Source: Deltaproteobacteria bacterium (lineage in GTDB: Bacteria > Myxococcota_A > Polyangia > HGW-17 > JAJRWW01). From it: a DNA stretch of 47,512 bases. Shown here piece by piece: positions 24,821 to 35,119 of the stretch. The translations under genes and the position numbers were made by a program. How positions within the stretch are numbered: position 1 is the first letter of the stretch; each line of letters opens with the position of its first letter. The DNA is taken from the NCBI GenBank assembly GCA_029938605.1, contig JAOZUO010000056.1, forward strand, positions 1-47,512. Direction: 5' to 3'. The notes below the pieces were generated by a model. It was not told the DNA's origin. It did no database searches and saw nothing but the letters and a program-made list of their open reading frames with translations.

Positions 24821-27800
24821 ACTGCCACTGTTTGGCGGCGGAGACGTAGTCGAAGCGCAGCCAGATGTCGTCGACGTTCCTGAGCATCAGCCCACTCGAA
24901 CCTTCCATGGAGAGGATCTGGGCCGGAATGAAGATGGCGTACTCTCCGTAGATGGCCCGGCACGCCAGGGCCGTGTCCGATCCGTCGGTATACGTTGCCT
25001 GGGCGAACTCTTCCCAGGGAACGTTGAAATAGGCGTCCACCAGCGCGATGACGTACTCGCTATCGGTGGGGTTGGCGACCCCGTAGTCACCGCCCCAGAC
25101 CGGGTCCTGGAACAGATTCCGGGCGGGGCGAACCGAGGCGAGCTGCATCTCGCCTTGCTCCTGGTCCGGAGTCAGGCACCACTGGGAGTAGAAGTCGTTC
25201 TTCTGCAGCAAGCCCATCTGCAGATAGGTGGTGTTATCGTCGGTGAGATCGGTCCCCTGCAGGGAGACGGCCACCGACCAGTGCCGCTCGGCGCACTCGG
25301 TACCGGTGAGTAGATGGATCGTGCCCGGCTCCCCAAGGCCGATGGTTCCCAGGGGCGCCACCGAGAAGGGGATGAGCTGCCCGTCGTACTCGTTGTTCGC
25401 GTTGAAATGCGCATACCGTTTGGACATGAGCATGGCCCGGAACCGCTCGGTGTCAGTCATAGTGTTCAGGCCGTCCGCCAGGTCGGAGCGGTCCGAGAGC
25501 TGGAGCAGGTTCTCCTTGAGACTCAGCTCCACGTGACGGTTGCCCGGTGACTGCCCACCGATGTTGCCGGCGCCGATGATAGCGTTGAGTTGGGTAACGA
25601 GCTGATCCAGCTCACCGGGGGTTCGGGCCGCCAGCACGGCCTGCCGAAGCGAAAACTGGGTGACCTGCAGCTCGTACTCCACCGCGCGTACGGCCAGGTA
25701 GAGCATACGCTGCGCCAACCGCATCTTGCGTCGATAGGCCTCCACCTTGCCCTTGTGATCGCTCTCGGTCCCGGTCCAGAGATCGTTCCAAAGGTCGTGA
25801 AACAGCGACATCCGGCTCTGGTTCGCCACCCGGTTCACGCGGCTGGTCCCCTCCTTGATCAGGCGGGCCACCTCGGCCTTGGCGTTGCGGATCTTCACCA
25901 TCGACAGGGCCAGATCGAGCTTGGACTTCTCGCCGCGACGCGCCTGGGTTTCGGCGCCGATCAGATGAATCTCCGCGTCGTGGAAGCACTTGGCGTCCGC
26001 GATCTGGTCTTCCCAGTCGGCCAGGAAATCCGCGTGGAGGGTCTTGATCTGGTTGATCCCCGCGTACTCATCCATGCCCGAGACCACGCCACCGGCGACC
26101 AGGTCGAAGGTGGAGTTGAGCACCTCCTTGCGCGAGTCGCCGTCCCCGGTGAAAAATCCGATGATCGCGGGGACCGCGCTGACGACGCCTCGGATCAGGT
26201 CGATGCTGCCCTGGAGCTGGCTGGTGTAGGTCGTGAAATACTCCTCCAGCTCGTCTAACTGATCCGTCACCGTCTCGCTCATCTCCAGGGCGGCGTCATC
26301 GAAGGTGCACGTCCACATGGCCGCGCGGTACTGACTGGTGTAGTCCTCCAGCGCGCTCCCGGCGACTTGCACGTCCTTGGCCGCTGACCGCGCCGAGAGT
26401 GCTAGCTCCCCGAGGCTTCCCTGGTAGCAGTCCGGCATGTCGAGCGCCGGATCCTCGTTGACCATCTCGCTGATGAGCTTCCGACCGCCGAAGATAGCCT
26501 TGCACGCATGGGCCGCGCTGACGAAGGCGTTGTGGTCGTCAGTGCCCGGATCCTCGTAGTGCTCCAGGACGAACAGGTCGTTCCAGAGGCAGGTCGAGTC
26601 CCGCGTGCACACGGCGTACTCGACGACCATCTCCGCGATGCCGGGATCCACGGCCTTCAAGGCCTCCCACCACTCGTCTTCGGTCTCGGGCAGATAGTCG
26701 TTCAGATCGGTTTGATTGTGACGCACGTCGATGGCGTGGTTGATGCCATCGATCCATTCGTTCACCTCGTCGGACTCCAGCCGAGCGCGATCCCCGAGCT
26801 GGAACTGGATGCGACTCTGTATGCAGAGCTGGTACCCCACGTCGTCCTGCGTGAGCTGATCCCGCAGCCGCTGCTCGTCGAAGGCGCAGACCGGGTTCAC
26901 CGGATTCATGAAGCAGGACTGGGGCGACAGCTCCGGCCAGACGCCATCGTCGAGCACCTGATCGGCGGTCAGGCCGTAGGGATTCCCGCAGAGGCTGATG
27001 AGCTTCTCCCCGTAGAGGCGCTTGACCTCCAGGACCCGGCTCGGCACCTGGGCCTGCTGATCCGCCTGGATCTGACGCTGGAGCAACAGGTCCCAGGCGG
27101 CGTCCGCTGCCACCTTGGCAGCCGCGGCTGTGGTCACCGCGTCGGAGGCGAAGTTGTCCATGATGTAGGTGGAGATGGCCTCGAAGCGCTGCCCGGCTGC
27201 GTCTGGATTGGTGAGCCCGCGATACAGCGGCAGATCCTTGTCTTCGATGCCGAGGGGATTGTCCCCCGCCTGCAGAGCCCGCCACTGGGAGACGTACCTC
27301 GCGAGCGCCATGGCGATCCGATCCTTAGATTCCGCCCACTGGCTCTCCCAACCCACGACCCCGGCCTCGCGGGCGCGCTGGTGGAGCATCTGCGCCAGGG
27401 GCACGAGCACCGCGGCGTAGCGCATGGTTTTGCCCAGGGTGTCGGGCAGCGCACCGCCACGGAACCGGGTCAACAGCACGATCTGCGTGGCCGCCTCGAT
27501 CTGCGCCCGCAGCCCCTCCAGAATCACTACCGGAATGCCCACCGCCTGGGTGATCTCCTGGCTCATGGTCCCCGGCGCGAAGTTCACGCCACGATAGTCC
27601 GGCGCGTTTAACAGCGCGGGGGGCACGTGCATCAGTCGCCCCGCCACCCGCGGGTGCAGCACCAGATCCCAGCCGGCAATGGACTGGGCCAGTCCCTGGT
27701 CGAGCTCGTTGAGATCCAGGAGGCCGAGGTACTGGTCCGCCTCCTGGGTGGCCTCCCGAGCCACGAAGGTGTGAACCTGGATCCACTGTTGCAGCACGCG

Positions 27801-29546
27801 CAGCCCCATTCTGGCGCCGGCCTCATCGGTCACGGTCCAGTGGATCTGGTCGGGCACGCCCTGGCGGGCAAGGGCCGACATGCCGAGGGCCACGGCCCGG
27901 ATCGCCAGGGGCGCGTCCAGACACCGGGGCATCTCCACAGAGGTGCATACGCCATCGACACCACAGCCCGAGAGCTCGTTGAGACACTGGGCATCGGTTC
28001 CCCCCGGGGAAGGAGGCCCGGCCTGCACCAGGGCGAGATCCGCGAGGCAATTCTGCAATTGCTGCTGCGGCGTGAGCTGGACCGAGCGATCGCCGTACGT
28101 AAAGAACGGCAGCGCCATGGCCCGGATAATCGGGGCGCCGCCCTCGCACATCAGATCCCCCGAGGCGTTCAGGTTGGCCAGGGCGGCCGGCATGAACTGC
28201 ACCGACTCCAGGGCGTTGCCGTGACCGAAGCACAGGGCGCGCTGAATACTGCCGGCCAGGCCGGTGGCCGTGCCGGTGCCGGTGTCGGTGAAATCCGAGT
28301 CCGACACGAAGCAGGCCGCGGTCTCGCTCTCCCAGGGCAGCGGATCGTCGTACCGATCCACGATGGGCGAGAATCCGGGCTCCTCACCGGCGCCCAGGGC
28401 CGGCGGGGTCTCCCCGGTGGGGATGTCTCCAGTGCGCGACATGGCGAAGGACCAGCTCGCCCGATGGCGCTCGTCCACCAGGGTGGCCGGCGCATAGGTC
28501 AAGCCGATACCGCCCACGGCCATGGTCAAGGTCCCCTGCAAACCCCCGTCAAAGGCCCGAACGGCGCCGGCTCCCGACACCGTGACCTCGGTGGTGGTCT
28601 GCTCCACCGTCGTGGCACCGCCGAGATAGATCCGAACGGACCGATCCGTCTGTCCCTCTACTGCGTCGAAGGTCCCGTCGCCCCGGAGCATAAAGACCCA
28701 GTCCGCCGGCAGGATCCCCGCGGGGTCCGACAGGACGAGGGTCCCGTCCCCGTACAGCTTCAGGGAGGCCGGCAGCCCCAGCATGCTAAAGCGCGTCTCC
28801 ACGTCCACCGCGGACAGGGGCTGGTCGGTCCGGAGGGTGGCGCTCGCCGACCGCATGAGGATCCGCCCCTCGTACACACCGGGGTTCAGCGGAGTGACGA
28901 TGGGCGGCGTGGTCTTTTGTAGCCCCACCACCTCGATCTGGTTGCGGTGGTGGGCGGTGAGGGTCCAGGAGAGTCGAGCCGCTCCGGGGAGCTGCCGCAC
29001 ACGCAAGGCCACCTGCACCTGGGCGTCGGCGGCCACCGTGGCCACGGTGCACTCGGGCCCGAAGTCGGCCTCAGGCTCGCACTGCACCTCGAGCCCGACG
29101 CTGGCCACCAGGCGTACATCGTTCAGCGCGCCCCGGGGCGCCCTCAGGGTCACCAATTTTGGCGTCTCCAGGTTCCAGTCGTACACCGGGACGAAGCTCG
29201 GCGTAAGCAGGATCTGGCTCGGCGACGGCGGCGTCACGCCCGGGATGGACTCCAGGTCCGAAGCGTCTCGGCAATCGCCGAAAAAGTCACACCACCCATC
29301 GCAGTCGGTGTCGGCGATGCACTCGTGCCGGCAAAGACCGCGCTCGCAGCGCGTTCCGCAGGGACACTGTACGTCCTGGCGGCACTCGGTGCGGGTCCTG
29401 ATCAGGTCGGGGTTCTTGGTGCACTGGTACCCCTGGATCACGGCGTCCGATCCCGGGCCGGCGTCGTTCCCGCCGCCGTCGTCATCGCCACAGGCCGTCC
29501 CCATCCCCACCGCTACGAGCAGTAGCATCATCGTGAATCGTCTCAT
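24819..29546 (-). CDS. Giant lipoprotein (1575 aa)
   Basis: A very large surface lipoprotein. Signal peptide with lipobox MGTAC puts the lipidated Cys at residue 19; an Asp/Gly-rich linker and a Cys-rich module (about 37-90, CPCGTRCERGLC and DTDCDGWCDFFGDC) follow. A beta-rich region reaches to about 450. The middle, about 700-1330, is long alpha-helical sequence. The last 190 residues return to beta and end in VDDIWLRFDYVSAAKQ, reminiscent of Tc-toxin A C termini. No enzyme motif was seen. ATG 29546 has AAGGAG upstream, 38 bp after the previous gene. I associate large lipoproteins of this build with Myxococcota; function unknown. Confidence 0.88.
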   Translation of the reverse strand: MRRFTMMLLLVAVGMGTACGDDDGGGNDAGPGSDAVIQGYQCTKNPDLIRTRTECRQDVQCPCGTRCERGLCRHECIADTDCDGWCDFFGDCRDASDLESIPGVTPPSPSQILLTPSFVPVYDWNLETPKLVTLRAPRGALNDVRLVASVGLEVQCEPEADFGPECTVATVAADAQVQVALRVRQLPGAARLSWTLTAHHRNQIEVVGLQKTTPPIVTPLNPGVYEGRILMRSASATLRTDQPLSAVDVETRFSMLGLPASLKLYGDGTLVLSDPAGILPADWVFMLRGDGTFDAVEGQTDRSVRIYLGGATTVEQTTTEVTVSGAGAVRAFDGGLQGTLTMAVGGIGLTYAPATLVDERHRASWSFAMSRTGDIPTGETPPALGAGEEPGFSPIVDRYDDPLPWESETAACFVSDSDFTDTGTGTATGLAGSIQRALCFGHGNALESVQFMPAALANLNASGDLMCEGGAPIIRAMALPFFTYGDRSVQLTPQQQLQNCLADLALVQAGPPSPGGTDAQCLNELSGCGVDGVCTSVEMPRCLDAPLAIRAVALGMSALARQGVPDQIHWTVTDEAGARMGLRVLQQWIQVHTFVAREATQEADQYLGLLDLNELDQGLAQSIAGWDLVLHPRVAGRLMHVPPALLNAPDYRGVNFAPGTMSQEITQAVGIPVVILEGLRAQIEAATQIVLLTRFRGGALPDTLGKTMRYAAVLVPLAQMLHQRAREAGVVGWESQWAESKDRIAMALARYVSQWRALQAGDNPLGIEDKDLPLYRGLTNPDAAGQRFEAISTYIMDNFASDAVTTAAAAKVAADAAWDLLLQRQIQADQQAQVPSRVLEVKRLYGEKLISLCGNPYGLTADQVLDDGVWPELSPQSCFMNPVNPVCAFDEQRLRDQLTQDDVGYQLCIQSRIQFQLGDRARLESDEVNEWIDGINHAIDVRHNQTDLNDYLPETEDEWWEALKAVDPGIAEMVVEYAVCTRDSTCLWNDLFVLEHYEDPGTDDHNAFVSAAHACKAIFGGRKLISEMVNEDPALDMPDCYQGSLGELALSARSAAKDVQVAGSALEDYTSQYRAAMWTCTFDDAALEMSETVTDQLDELEEYFTTYTSQLQGSIDLIRGVVSAVPAIIGFFTGDGDSRKEVLNSTFDLVAGGVVSGMDEYAGINQIKTLHADFLADWEDQIADAKCFHDAEIHLIGAETQARRGEKSKLDLALSMVKIRNAKAEVARLIKEGTSRVNRVANQSRMSLFHDLWNDLWTGTESDHKGKVEAYRRKMRLAQRMLYLAVRAVEYELQVTQFSLRQAVLAARTPGELDQLVTQLNAIIGAGNIGGQSPGNRHVELSLKENLLQLSDRSDLADGLNTMTDTERFRAMLMSKRYAHFNANNEYDGQLIPFSVAPLGTIGLGEPGTIHLLTGTECAERHWSVAVSLQGTDLTDDNTTYLQMGLLQKNDFYSQWCLTPDQEQGEMQLASVRPARNLFQDPVWGGDYGVANPTDSEYVIALVDAYFNVPWEEFAQATYTDGSDTALACRAIYGEYAIFIPAQILSMEGSSGLMLRNVDDIWLRFDYVSAAKQWQ

Positions 29547-29584
29547 GGTCGTTCTCCTTCGATCTCGCTCGTTGGGTTCGGAAT

Positions 29585-32500
29585 CTACTGTCGCTCGTAG
29601 GGGCCCAGGTCGGGGGTGCCACCCACCACCCGTGGGTTCCCGTTCAGGTCGAGCGGAAGGGGCTCGGTGGTGTCTCCGTCGCCGTCTATGTCCAGCCAAT
29701 CTTCCGGCAGGTAGGTATTGCTCCCGGCGTTCACCGAAGGGGAGCCGCTCTGGAGCGTAAGGTCCGGTGGATTCGTCCCGGCGTTCACAAACAGCGGGTT
29801 GTGGTGTCTCGGAGACACGCACGTGCCGTTAGAGCCGGAGCACCCGGGCAGACAGCCGCTGTGGCCGGCGTCGTTCCAGATGTCGGTGTAGTAGGAGAAC
29901 ACCCGGCGCTCGGAGCTGCAGGTGTCAAAATGCAGGTCGAAGTCGCGGAGCGGGGCAAACCCGGAGTTCCCCCAGAAGATGGAGTTGTACAGGTACGCCC
30001 TGCCACTCTGGAGAAACACGGCCTCTTTGCTGTGCCCCGTGGCCGTCACGTTGTAGAGGCTGACCACGCCCCTGGCGATGGCGAGCGCTGCGCTGATGCC
30101 CGAGGCGGCGTTGCCCTCAAAGGCGATGTTGGCCAGTAGATCTCCGGTGGCCTCCATGCTCCAGAATCCGCCGCCGCTGCCGGATTCACAGTTCGCGGTA
30201 GAGATCGACGAATACGCTCCGTTACTCCAGAAGACGACGTTCACCGCGCGCAGGGCGGTATCGTAGGTGGCCAGCCCGCCTCCGTTTCCGGAGTAGCAGC
30301 CCGAGCCGGTGATCTGGGCCACGTTGCTGTCGAAGGTCGTGCCGACCACGTCCAACGTGGAGTGCTGGGCAAAGACCCCCCCGCCCGCGCCGAAGAAGTA
30401 CAGATACAGCTCCTCGTCGAACCCGCCGTCACAGGGGGCGTTGCCGGTGTACACAGCGGTGTTGCCGGTGAAGGTGGATCCCGAGATCAGCACATCACTA
30501 TCCAGCACATACACGCCGCCACCCACCGCGTTGTAGAAGTTGTCGGCGGCAACGCAGTTGAGCCAGTTGATGTTCTGATAACTCGCCTGGTTGCCATCGA
30601 AGGTGGTGTCTTCGATGCTGACCCCGGTACACTGATCGATGATCATCGCGCCACCCAGGGGGGCGCTATTGCCCGAGAGGGTGGTCCCGGTGATCAGGAC
30701 CCCGTCGGTGCCGCTGATCATAACGGCTCCCCCCCCGGTGGACCAGGCGTCTGCGGTGTTGTCGGTGAAGGTGCACCCATCGATGATCACACTCTGGCCT
30801 CCATGGACATACACGGCGCCCCCGTTAACACTTGCGTGGTTGTTGTCGAAGGTGCAGCCCGTGATGGAGGTACCCGCGACCGCATCGTGCAGCAAGATGG
30901 CTCCCCCGGCTCCCTGGTTCGCGATATTGTCGCCGAAGGTGCTGTCGACAAAAGTGGGCGTCGACCCGGCCTCCGCGTACACGGCACCGCCCGAGACGCT
31001 GACGCACCCGGTGAATCGGCAGTTCCGGACCGTGGGGTTGTGGCCCGCGAGAATGCGCATGCATGTGCCGAGGTAGTTCCCTGAGGACATGGCGTTGCCA
31101 TACCCTGCGGTCACCGTGAACCCATCGAGCAGCGAGAGATTTCCGCTGGTGACTACCAGATGGGAGTTGTTTTGGTTGGTGCCGATGGTGTCGTCTCCCA
31201 TGATGTCGCCGCTGAGCACGGTCTCGTAGGCGACCGGATCCCGCTGGGCCATGGTGGTGATCGAGTTGCCCGGGTCAAAGCCGCCGTAGATCAGCACGCC
31301 CGCCGGCAGGACAAAAGAGGCGTGCACGTCTCCCAGATCGCTGGGGACGTAGGTGCCCATGGCCACCCAGATCTCTTGATAGGCGAAGGCCGAGGTCAGG
31401 GCGGACTGCAGGTCCGGGTAGGCGTCGGCCCAGGAGGTGCCGTCGCCCGCCCCCGTGGCCGCGTGGTCCACGTAGACAACGGGCAAGGGCAGGGAAATCG
31501 ACACCTCGTCCGCGCCGATATCCACCACGGCCTGGGTGTCGTCGTCACCGTCCAGAATGCGGACGTCTCCCTCCAGATCCGTAGGCAGCCCGGTGGCCGC
31601 GGTGTTGTCTCCCTGGTCCACCAGCGGGGAGGAGAGCCAGAGGCGCAGGTCCCCGCTGTCGGCGTCCACGAAGTAGGGGTATACGTCCAGGTTGTCCGTG
31701 TCGTCGGTGGTACAACCGGTGATCACCGTACACCCCCCCAGCACGTCGGAGTAGGTGACCGTGGCGTCGGCGGTGCCCAGGTGGGCGATCTCATCCGGGG
31801 TGTTGCCCCACAGGATGGAGTTGGTCACCACCGGATGCGCGTCGTTGCGGCTCCGGAGGGCTCCACCGCCGGCGGCGCTGTTGCGGTTGAACGTAGTGTT
31901 GACAAAGACGGGAGACGAGAGATCGCAGACCGCGCCTCCCCCGTCCACCGCGGCGGTGTTGGACCAGAAAGTGGTGTTGGTGATCCGGTCGTGGCTGCCC
32001 GGCCCGAGGTACAGCCCTCCGCCGTCATCGGCGTGGTTGGCGCGGACGTCGCATCGGTCGACGATCACGGTGCCGGACTGGTTGTTCATGGCACCGCCGG
32101 ACAGATCCGCCAGGTTCCCCTCGAACCGGCACTGCCGAAACTCGGCGGTGCTGTGGCTGTTATAGACGCCGCCACCGAAGAGGGCCTCGTTGCCCTGAAA
32201 CACACAGCTCACCACGGTGGGCGCCGTTCCCAGGTTGATCATGCCTCCGCCATAGTTTTCCGGGTTCAAGACGTTGGTATCGGCGCGAGCCCTCCCTCCG
32301 GTGACGGTGAACCCGTCGAGGCGCGCCCCGTCGGCGCCGGTGACCACGTGGAGCACGAAGCCCGGTCCGTCCTCCTCCTGTCCATCCAGAATCGTCAAGA
32401 ACCGGGCGGGATCCCGGGCCTCGGTGAAGCCCGCGGGGAAACCGCCGTAGATGACCACCCGCTCGCGCAGCCTGACCGTATCCGAGACGGACTGCTGATA

Positions 32501-32905
32501 GATCCGGTAGCGCCCCTCGGCCACCCGCACCTCGCAAGTGCAGCACTCGCCCGCCAGGGCCGCGGCGGCGTCCACACCGGCCGATACCGTAGCCATGGCG
32601 GTCTGCGGGCTGTCGCCGTATCCTGGAGACGAGACGCTGTGATCCACATACACGGCGCAGTCCTCATCACACACCGCCCCAACGCAGCCCGTGGAGCCAC
32701 CGTCGGGCGTCACCACGACGCTGGCGTCGGTGACCTGCGCGTCGGTGAACCCCTGCGCGTCCGAGGCGTCCACCGTACCGTCCGTGGACGCATCCGGGGT
32801 TCCCGGATCGCTGTCGCCACAGGCCGCCGGTCCCACCAGAAGCCCCGCAGCGAGGCAGCCCAGGAGCAGAATGGATCTACGATTTTCCAACTCATGCGTT
32901 CTCAT
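29585..32905 (-). CDS. Lipoprotein with two parallel beta-helices
   Basis: A 1106-aa surface lipoprotein. The signal peptide ends in a lipobox (VGPAAC), followed by an Asp/Ala/Thr linker of about 45 residues. Two complete right-handed parallel beta-helix units follow, each starting VYVDH and each ending in a choice-of-anchor-Q-like closure: VDIGADEV near residue 470 and PDLGPYERQ at the C terminus. Recurrent turns of the type GGGVYN and NTAAVDGGGAV are typical of such helices. No catalytic residues of pectate lyases could be identified, so an adhesive or structural role is likely. GAGGAG lies 8 nt before the ATG. Confidence 0.9.
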   Translation of the reverse strand: MRTHELENRRSILLLGCLAAGLLVGPAACGDSDPGTPDASTDGTVDASDAQGFTDAQVTDASVVVTPDGGSTGCVGAVCDEDCAVYVDHSVSSPGYGDSPQTAMATVSAGVDAAAALAGECCTCEVRVAEGRYRIYQQSVSDTVRLRERVVIYGGFPAGFTEARDPARFLTILDGQEEDGPGFVLHVVTGADGARLDGFTVTGGRARADTNVLNPENYGGGMINLGTAPTVVSCVFQGNEALFGGGVYNSHSTAEFRQCRFEGNLADLSGGAMNNQSGTVIVDRCDVRANHADDGGGLYLGPGSHDRITNTTFWSNTAAVDGGGAVCDLSSPVFVNTTFNRNSAAGGGALRSRNDAHPVVTNSILWGNTPDEIAHLGTADATVTYSDVLGGCTVITGCTTDDTDNLDVYPYFVDADSGDLRLWLSSPLVDQGDNTAATGLPTDLEGDVRILDGDDDTQAVVDIGADEVSISLPLPVVYVDHAATGAGDGTSWADAYPDLQSALTSAFAYQEIWVAMGTYVPSDLGDVHASFVLPAGVLIYGGFDPGNSITTMAQRDPVAYETVLSGDIMGDDTIGTNQNNSHLVVTSGNLSLLDGFTVTAGYGNAMSSGNYLGTCMRILAGHNPTVRNCRFTGCVSVSGGAVYAEAGSTPTFVDSTFGDNIANQGAGGAILLHDAVAGTSITGCTFDNNHASVNGGAVYVHGGQSVIIDGCTFTDNTADAWSTGGGAVMISGTDGVLITGTTLSGNSAPLGGAMIIDQCTGVSIEDTTFDGNQASYQNINWLNCVAADNFYNAVGGGVYVLDSDVLISGSTFTGNTAVYTGNAPCDGGFDEELYLYFFGAGGGVFAQHSTLDVVGTTFDSNVAQITGSGCYSGNGGGLATYDTALRAVNVVFWSNGAYSSISTANCESGSGGGFWSMEATGDLLANIAFEGNAASGISAALAIARGVVSLYNVTATGHSKEAVFLQSGRAYLYNSIFWGNSGFAPLRDFDLHFDTCSSERRVFSYYTDIWNDAGHSGCLPGCSGSNGTCVSPRHHNPLFVNAGTNPPDLTLQSGSPSVNAGSNTYLPEDWLDIDGDGDTTEPLPLDLNGNPRVVGGTPDLGPYERQ

Positions 32906-32924
32906 GAAAGTGTCTCCTCAAGCT

Positions 32925-35099
32925 TCAGGGGGTCTCGAAAGCGCCGCGGTCCACGGCGGCGCCGGAGACGCGCGGCGCGTCGTCCAAGTCCAGGGGCGTG
33001 GGCTCCTGGAGGTCTCCATCCCCATCCAGATCCATGTCGTCGGGCAGCAGAAGCCCGGTAGACCCGGTGTCAATGCAGGGCGACCCGGTGCCCAGATGCA
33101 GGTCCAGCGGACCGGCGCCGGGATCGTCGTTGACGAACAGTGGAGCGCTGTTCAGGTTGCCGTTCCCGGCGTAGACGGTAGCCCCCTCCAGGGTGCTGTA
33201 CCGCACGGAGGGAAGCGTATTGCTCGGGTGTAGGAGCTGGGACTCGGCCACCGTGGCCGCGTTGCTCGTGTTGCCCCAGACCACGGAGTTTCGCATGATG
33301 AACAGGTCGCCCTGGGCGTGGATGCCCCCGGTGGTTTCGCCGGTGTTGGCCACCACCGTGCAGTTCTGCAGGATCGCGACCCCATTGCCGTTGTAGGCAA
33401 TCGCCCCCGCGTTATAGGCCTCGTTGCCCGCCAGCAGAACATTCGTCAGGCGTGCGCTCGAACCGTACAACCCCAGGATGGAATCCCAGGTGGCCGTGTT
33501 GTTCACAAAGGTGCAGCTCGTGATATCGGCCCGGGCGTTGTCCGAAATCGTCAGGATGGAGCCCCCTCCACCGCAAACGTTGCTCTCGAATTGGCAGCGA
33601 GTCAACACGATCTCCGACGAGCTATGCGCGAATACGACCCCTTGCTGGCTGCCCTGATTCTGTCGGAAGATGCAGTCGGTGACCACCGCGTGCGCGGTTT
33701 GCGACACCTGCAGCGCGCCATACTGCGCTGCGTTCTCCTGGAACAGGGTGTTTCGGATGTCGGCCTGCGCAGACCCCGCGATCACCAGCGCCGCCTGTCC
33801 GGCACTGCTCGTGCCGTTGTGGATGAAAGTGCACCCGGCCACCGTCACCTGGCCACTGTCGGCCACGAGCCCGCCACTCCTCCCGGCACACCCGAGCATC
33901 GAACCGCCACCCCGAATGGTGAAGCCGTCGACGAGCGCTCCCTGGGCCACAGTGACCACCACGCACGCATTGTCCCACGGCAGGGCCGGATCCCCGATCT
34001 CGCCGTCCAGCACGGTGGGATGGGCGGCCACGTCGCGCTGGTCCACGGCTGTCTCGGTCCCGACGAACCCCCCATAGAACAGCAGGCCCGGGGTCAATGC
34101 GAAGGTGTCCGCCGAATCGTCGATGGTGGAAGTGATGTAGGTCCCATCAGCCACCCAGACCGCTCCACACCCGTCGGTGTCCGCTGCGGTGAGGGCGGCC
34201 CTTATGGTCGCCTTGGCCTGGGACCATGAGCTGCCGTCGGCAGAGTCGCTCCCCGTGGTGCGAACAAAGACGATGCACTGGTCGCACTGCGCACCCATCC
34301 AGCCGGGGTTGCAGACACACTGTCCGCCGGAGCACGAACCTCCGGGCGCCTCGGGACACTCCTGGACCACCTCCCCCGCCTGGCCGCAGGAGTCCCTCCA
34401 GACTACGTCCCCGTTGGCGTCACAGTCGAGGTGATCCCGGGCGTCGCAACAGGTCTGGGCGTCCTCGTCGCAGCTCTGCCCCTCCCCACAGGCGTCGTCA
34501 GCGTGAACGCAGACGTCACCCTCCTCGTCACACTGCTCGGCACCATTGCAAAAGAGCCCGTCGTCGCCACAGGGGTCGCCGTCGTGCCCCGAGCAGCTCG
34601 CGCCCTGGCAGGTGTCGGCGCCGTTGCAGAACAGGCCGTCTTCGCACACGGCGCCGTCGTTGTCGGTCCAGCCGTAGGCGTCGGTGGTCGAGCGGCACAC
34701 CTGGCACTGGTTCAGTGGGTTTCGCTGGTGCTCCGTGTAGCAGAAACGGTCGATGGAGCAGAAGGTGCAGCTCACCACGCAAAGGTCGGGCTCCTCGTCG
34801 CAGAACTCCCCCTCGGGGCACTCAATGGCGCCGGGATCGCAGGCTCCGGTCTCGCCGTTGCAAGTCTCGAGCCCGTTGCACGCCACGCCGTCTGAGCAGT
34901 CCCGCGGCGAGTAGCCATCGGGGGCCGCCTCGGGATCGCAGACCAGGCAAGGGTCGTCTGGGCTCTGTCCACCGCTCGGCACACAGACGCCGTCAATGGT
35001 GCAGCCGTCACAGTCGTCCTTCGATGAGCACCCCAGGCTGAGCGAGCCCAGCACCAGAGGGATCCACAGCCAGGACAGATGGCGAATTCTACTGCTCAT
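32925..35099 (-). CDS. Cys-rich lipoprotein with beta-helix domain
   Basis: A 724-aa lipoprotein. The lipobox is LSLGC in the signal peptide. Residues about 25-290 form a Cys-rich stalk of repeated modules such as DGLFCNGADTC and DGLFCNGAEQC, ending in an EGF-like CVCNPGWMGAQCDQC. The remaining part is a parallel beta-helix (start GSDSADGSSWSQAKATI) closed by PRVSGAAVDRGAFE, a choice-of-anchor-Q-like end. It is the first gene of the three-lipoprotein operon. The ATG at 35099 has GGGAG 8 nt upstream; two ATGs further up are less well placed. Confidence 0.88.
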   Translation of the reverse strand: MSSRIRHLSWLWIPLVLGSLSLGCSSKDDCDGCTIDGVCVPSGGQSPDDPCLVCDPEAAPDGYSPRDCSDGVACNGLETCNGETGACDPGAIECPEGEFCDEEPDLCVVSCTFCSIDRFCYTEHQRNPLNQCQVCRSTTDAYGWTDNDGAVCEDGLFCNGADTCQGASCSGHDGDPCGDDGLFCNGAEQCDEEGDVCVHADDACGEGQSCDEDAQTCCDARDHLDCDANGDVVWRDSCGQAGEVVQECPEAPGGSCSGGQCVCNPGWMGAQCDQCIVFVRTTGSDSADGSSWSQAKATIRAALTAADTDGCGAVWVADGTYITSTIDDSADTFALTPGLLFYGGFVGTETAVDQRDVAAHPTVLDGEIGDPALPWDNACVVVTVAQGALVDGFTIRGGGSMLGCAGRSGGLVADSGQVTVAGCTFIHNGTSSAGQAALVIAGSAQADIRNTLFQENAAQYGALQVSQTAHAVVTDCIFRQNQGSQQGVVFAHSSSEIVLTRCQFESNVCGGGGSILTISDNARADITSCTFVNNTATWDSILGLYGSSARLTNVLLAGNEAYNAGAIAYNGNGVAILQNCTVVANTGETTGGIHAQGDLFIMRNSVVWGNTSNAATVAESQLLHPSNTLPSVRYSTLEGATVYAGNGNLNSAPLFVNDDPGAGPLDLHLGTGSPCIDTGSTGLLLPDDMDLDGDGDLQEPTPLDLDDAPRVSGAAVDRGAFETP

Positions 35100-35119
35100 C
35101 AGATATTCTCCCATCTCCA

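Noticed and set aside
26508..27611. Long plus-strand frames opposite the giant lipoprotein
   Set aside because: They lack start signals and protein-like composition; they mirror the third-position GC of the real gene.
31160..33061. A 633-codon plus-strand frame opposite the beta-helix lipoprotein
   Set aside because: The minus-strand frame has signal peptide, beta-helix repeats and ribosome site; the opposite frame is a shadow caused by high GC.
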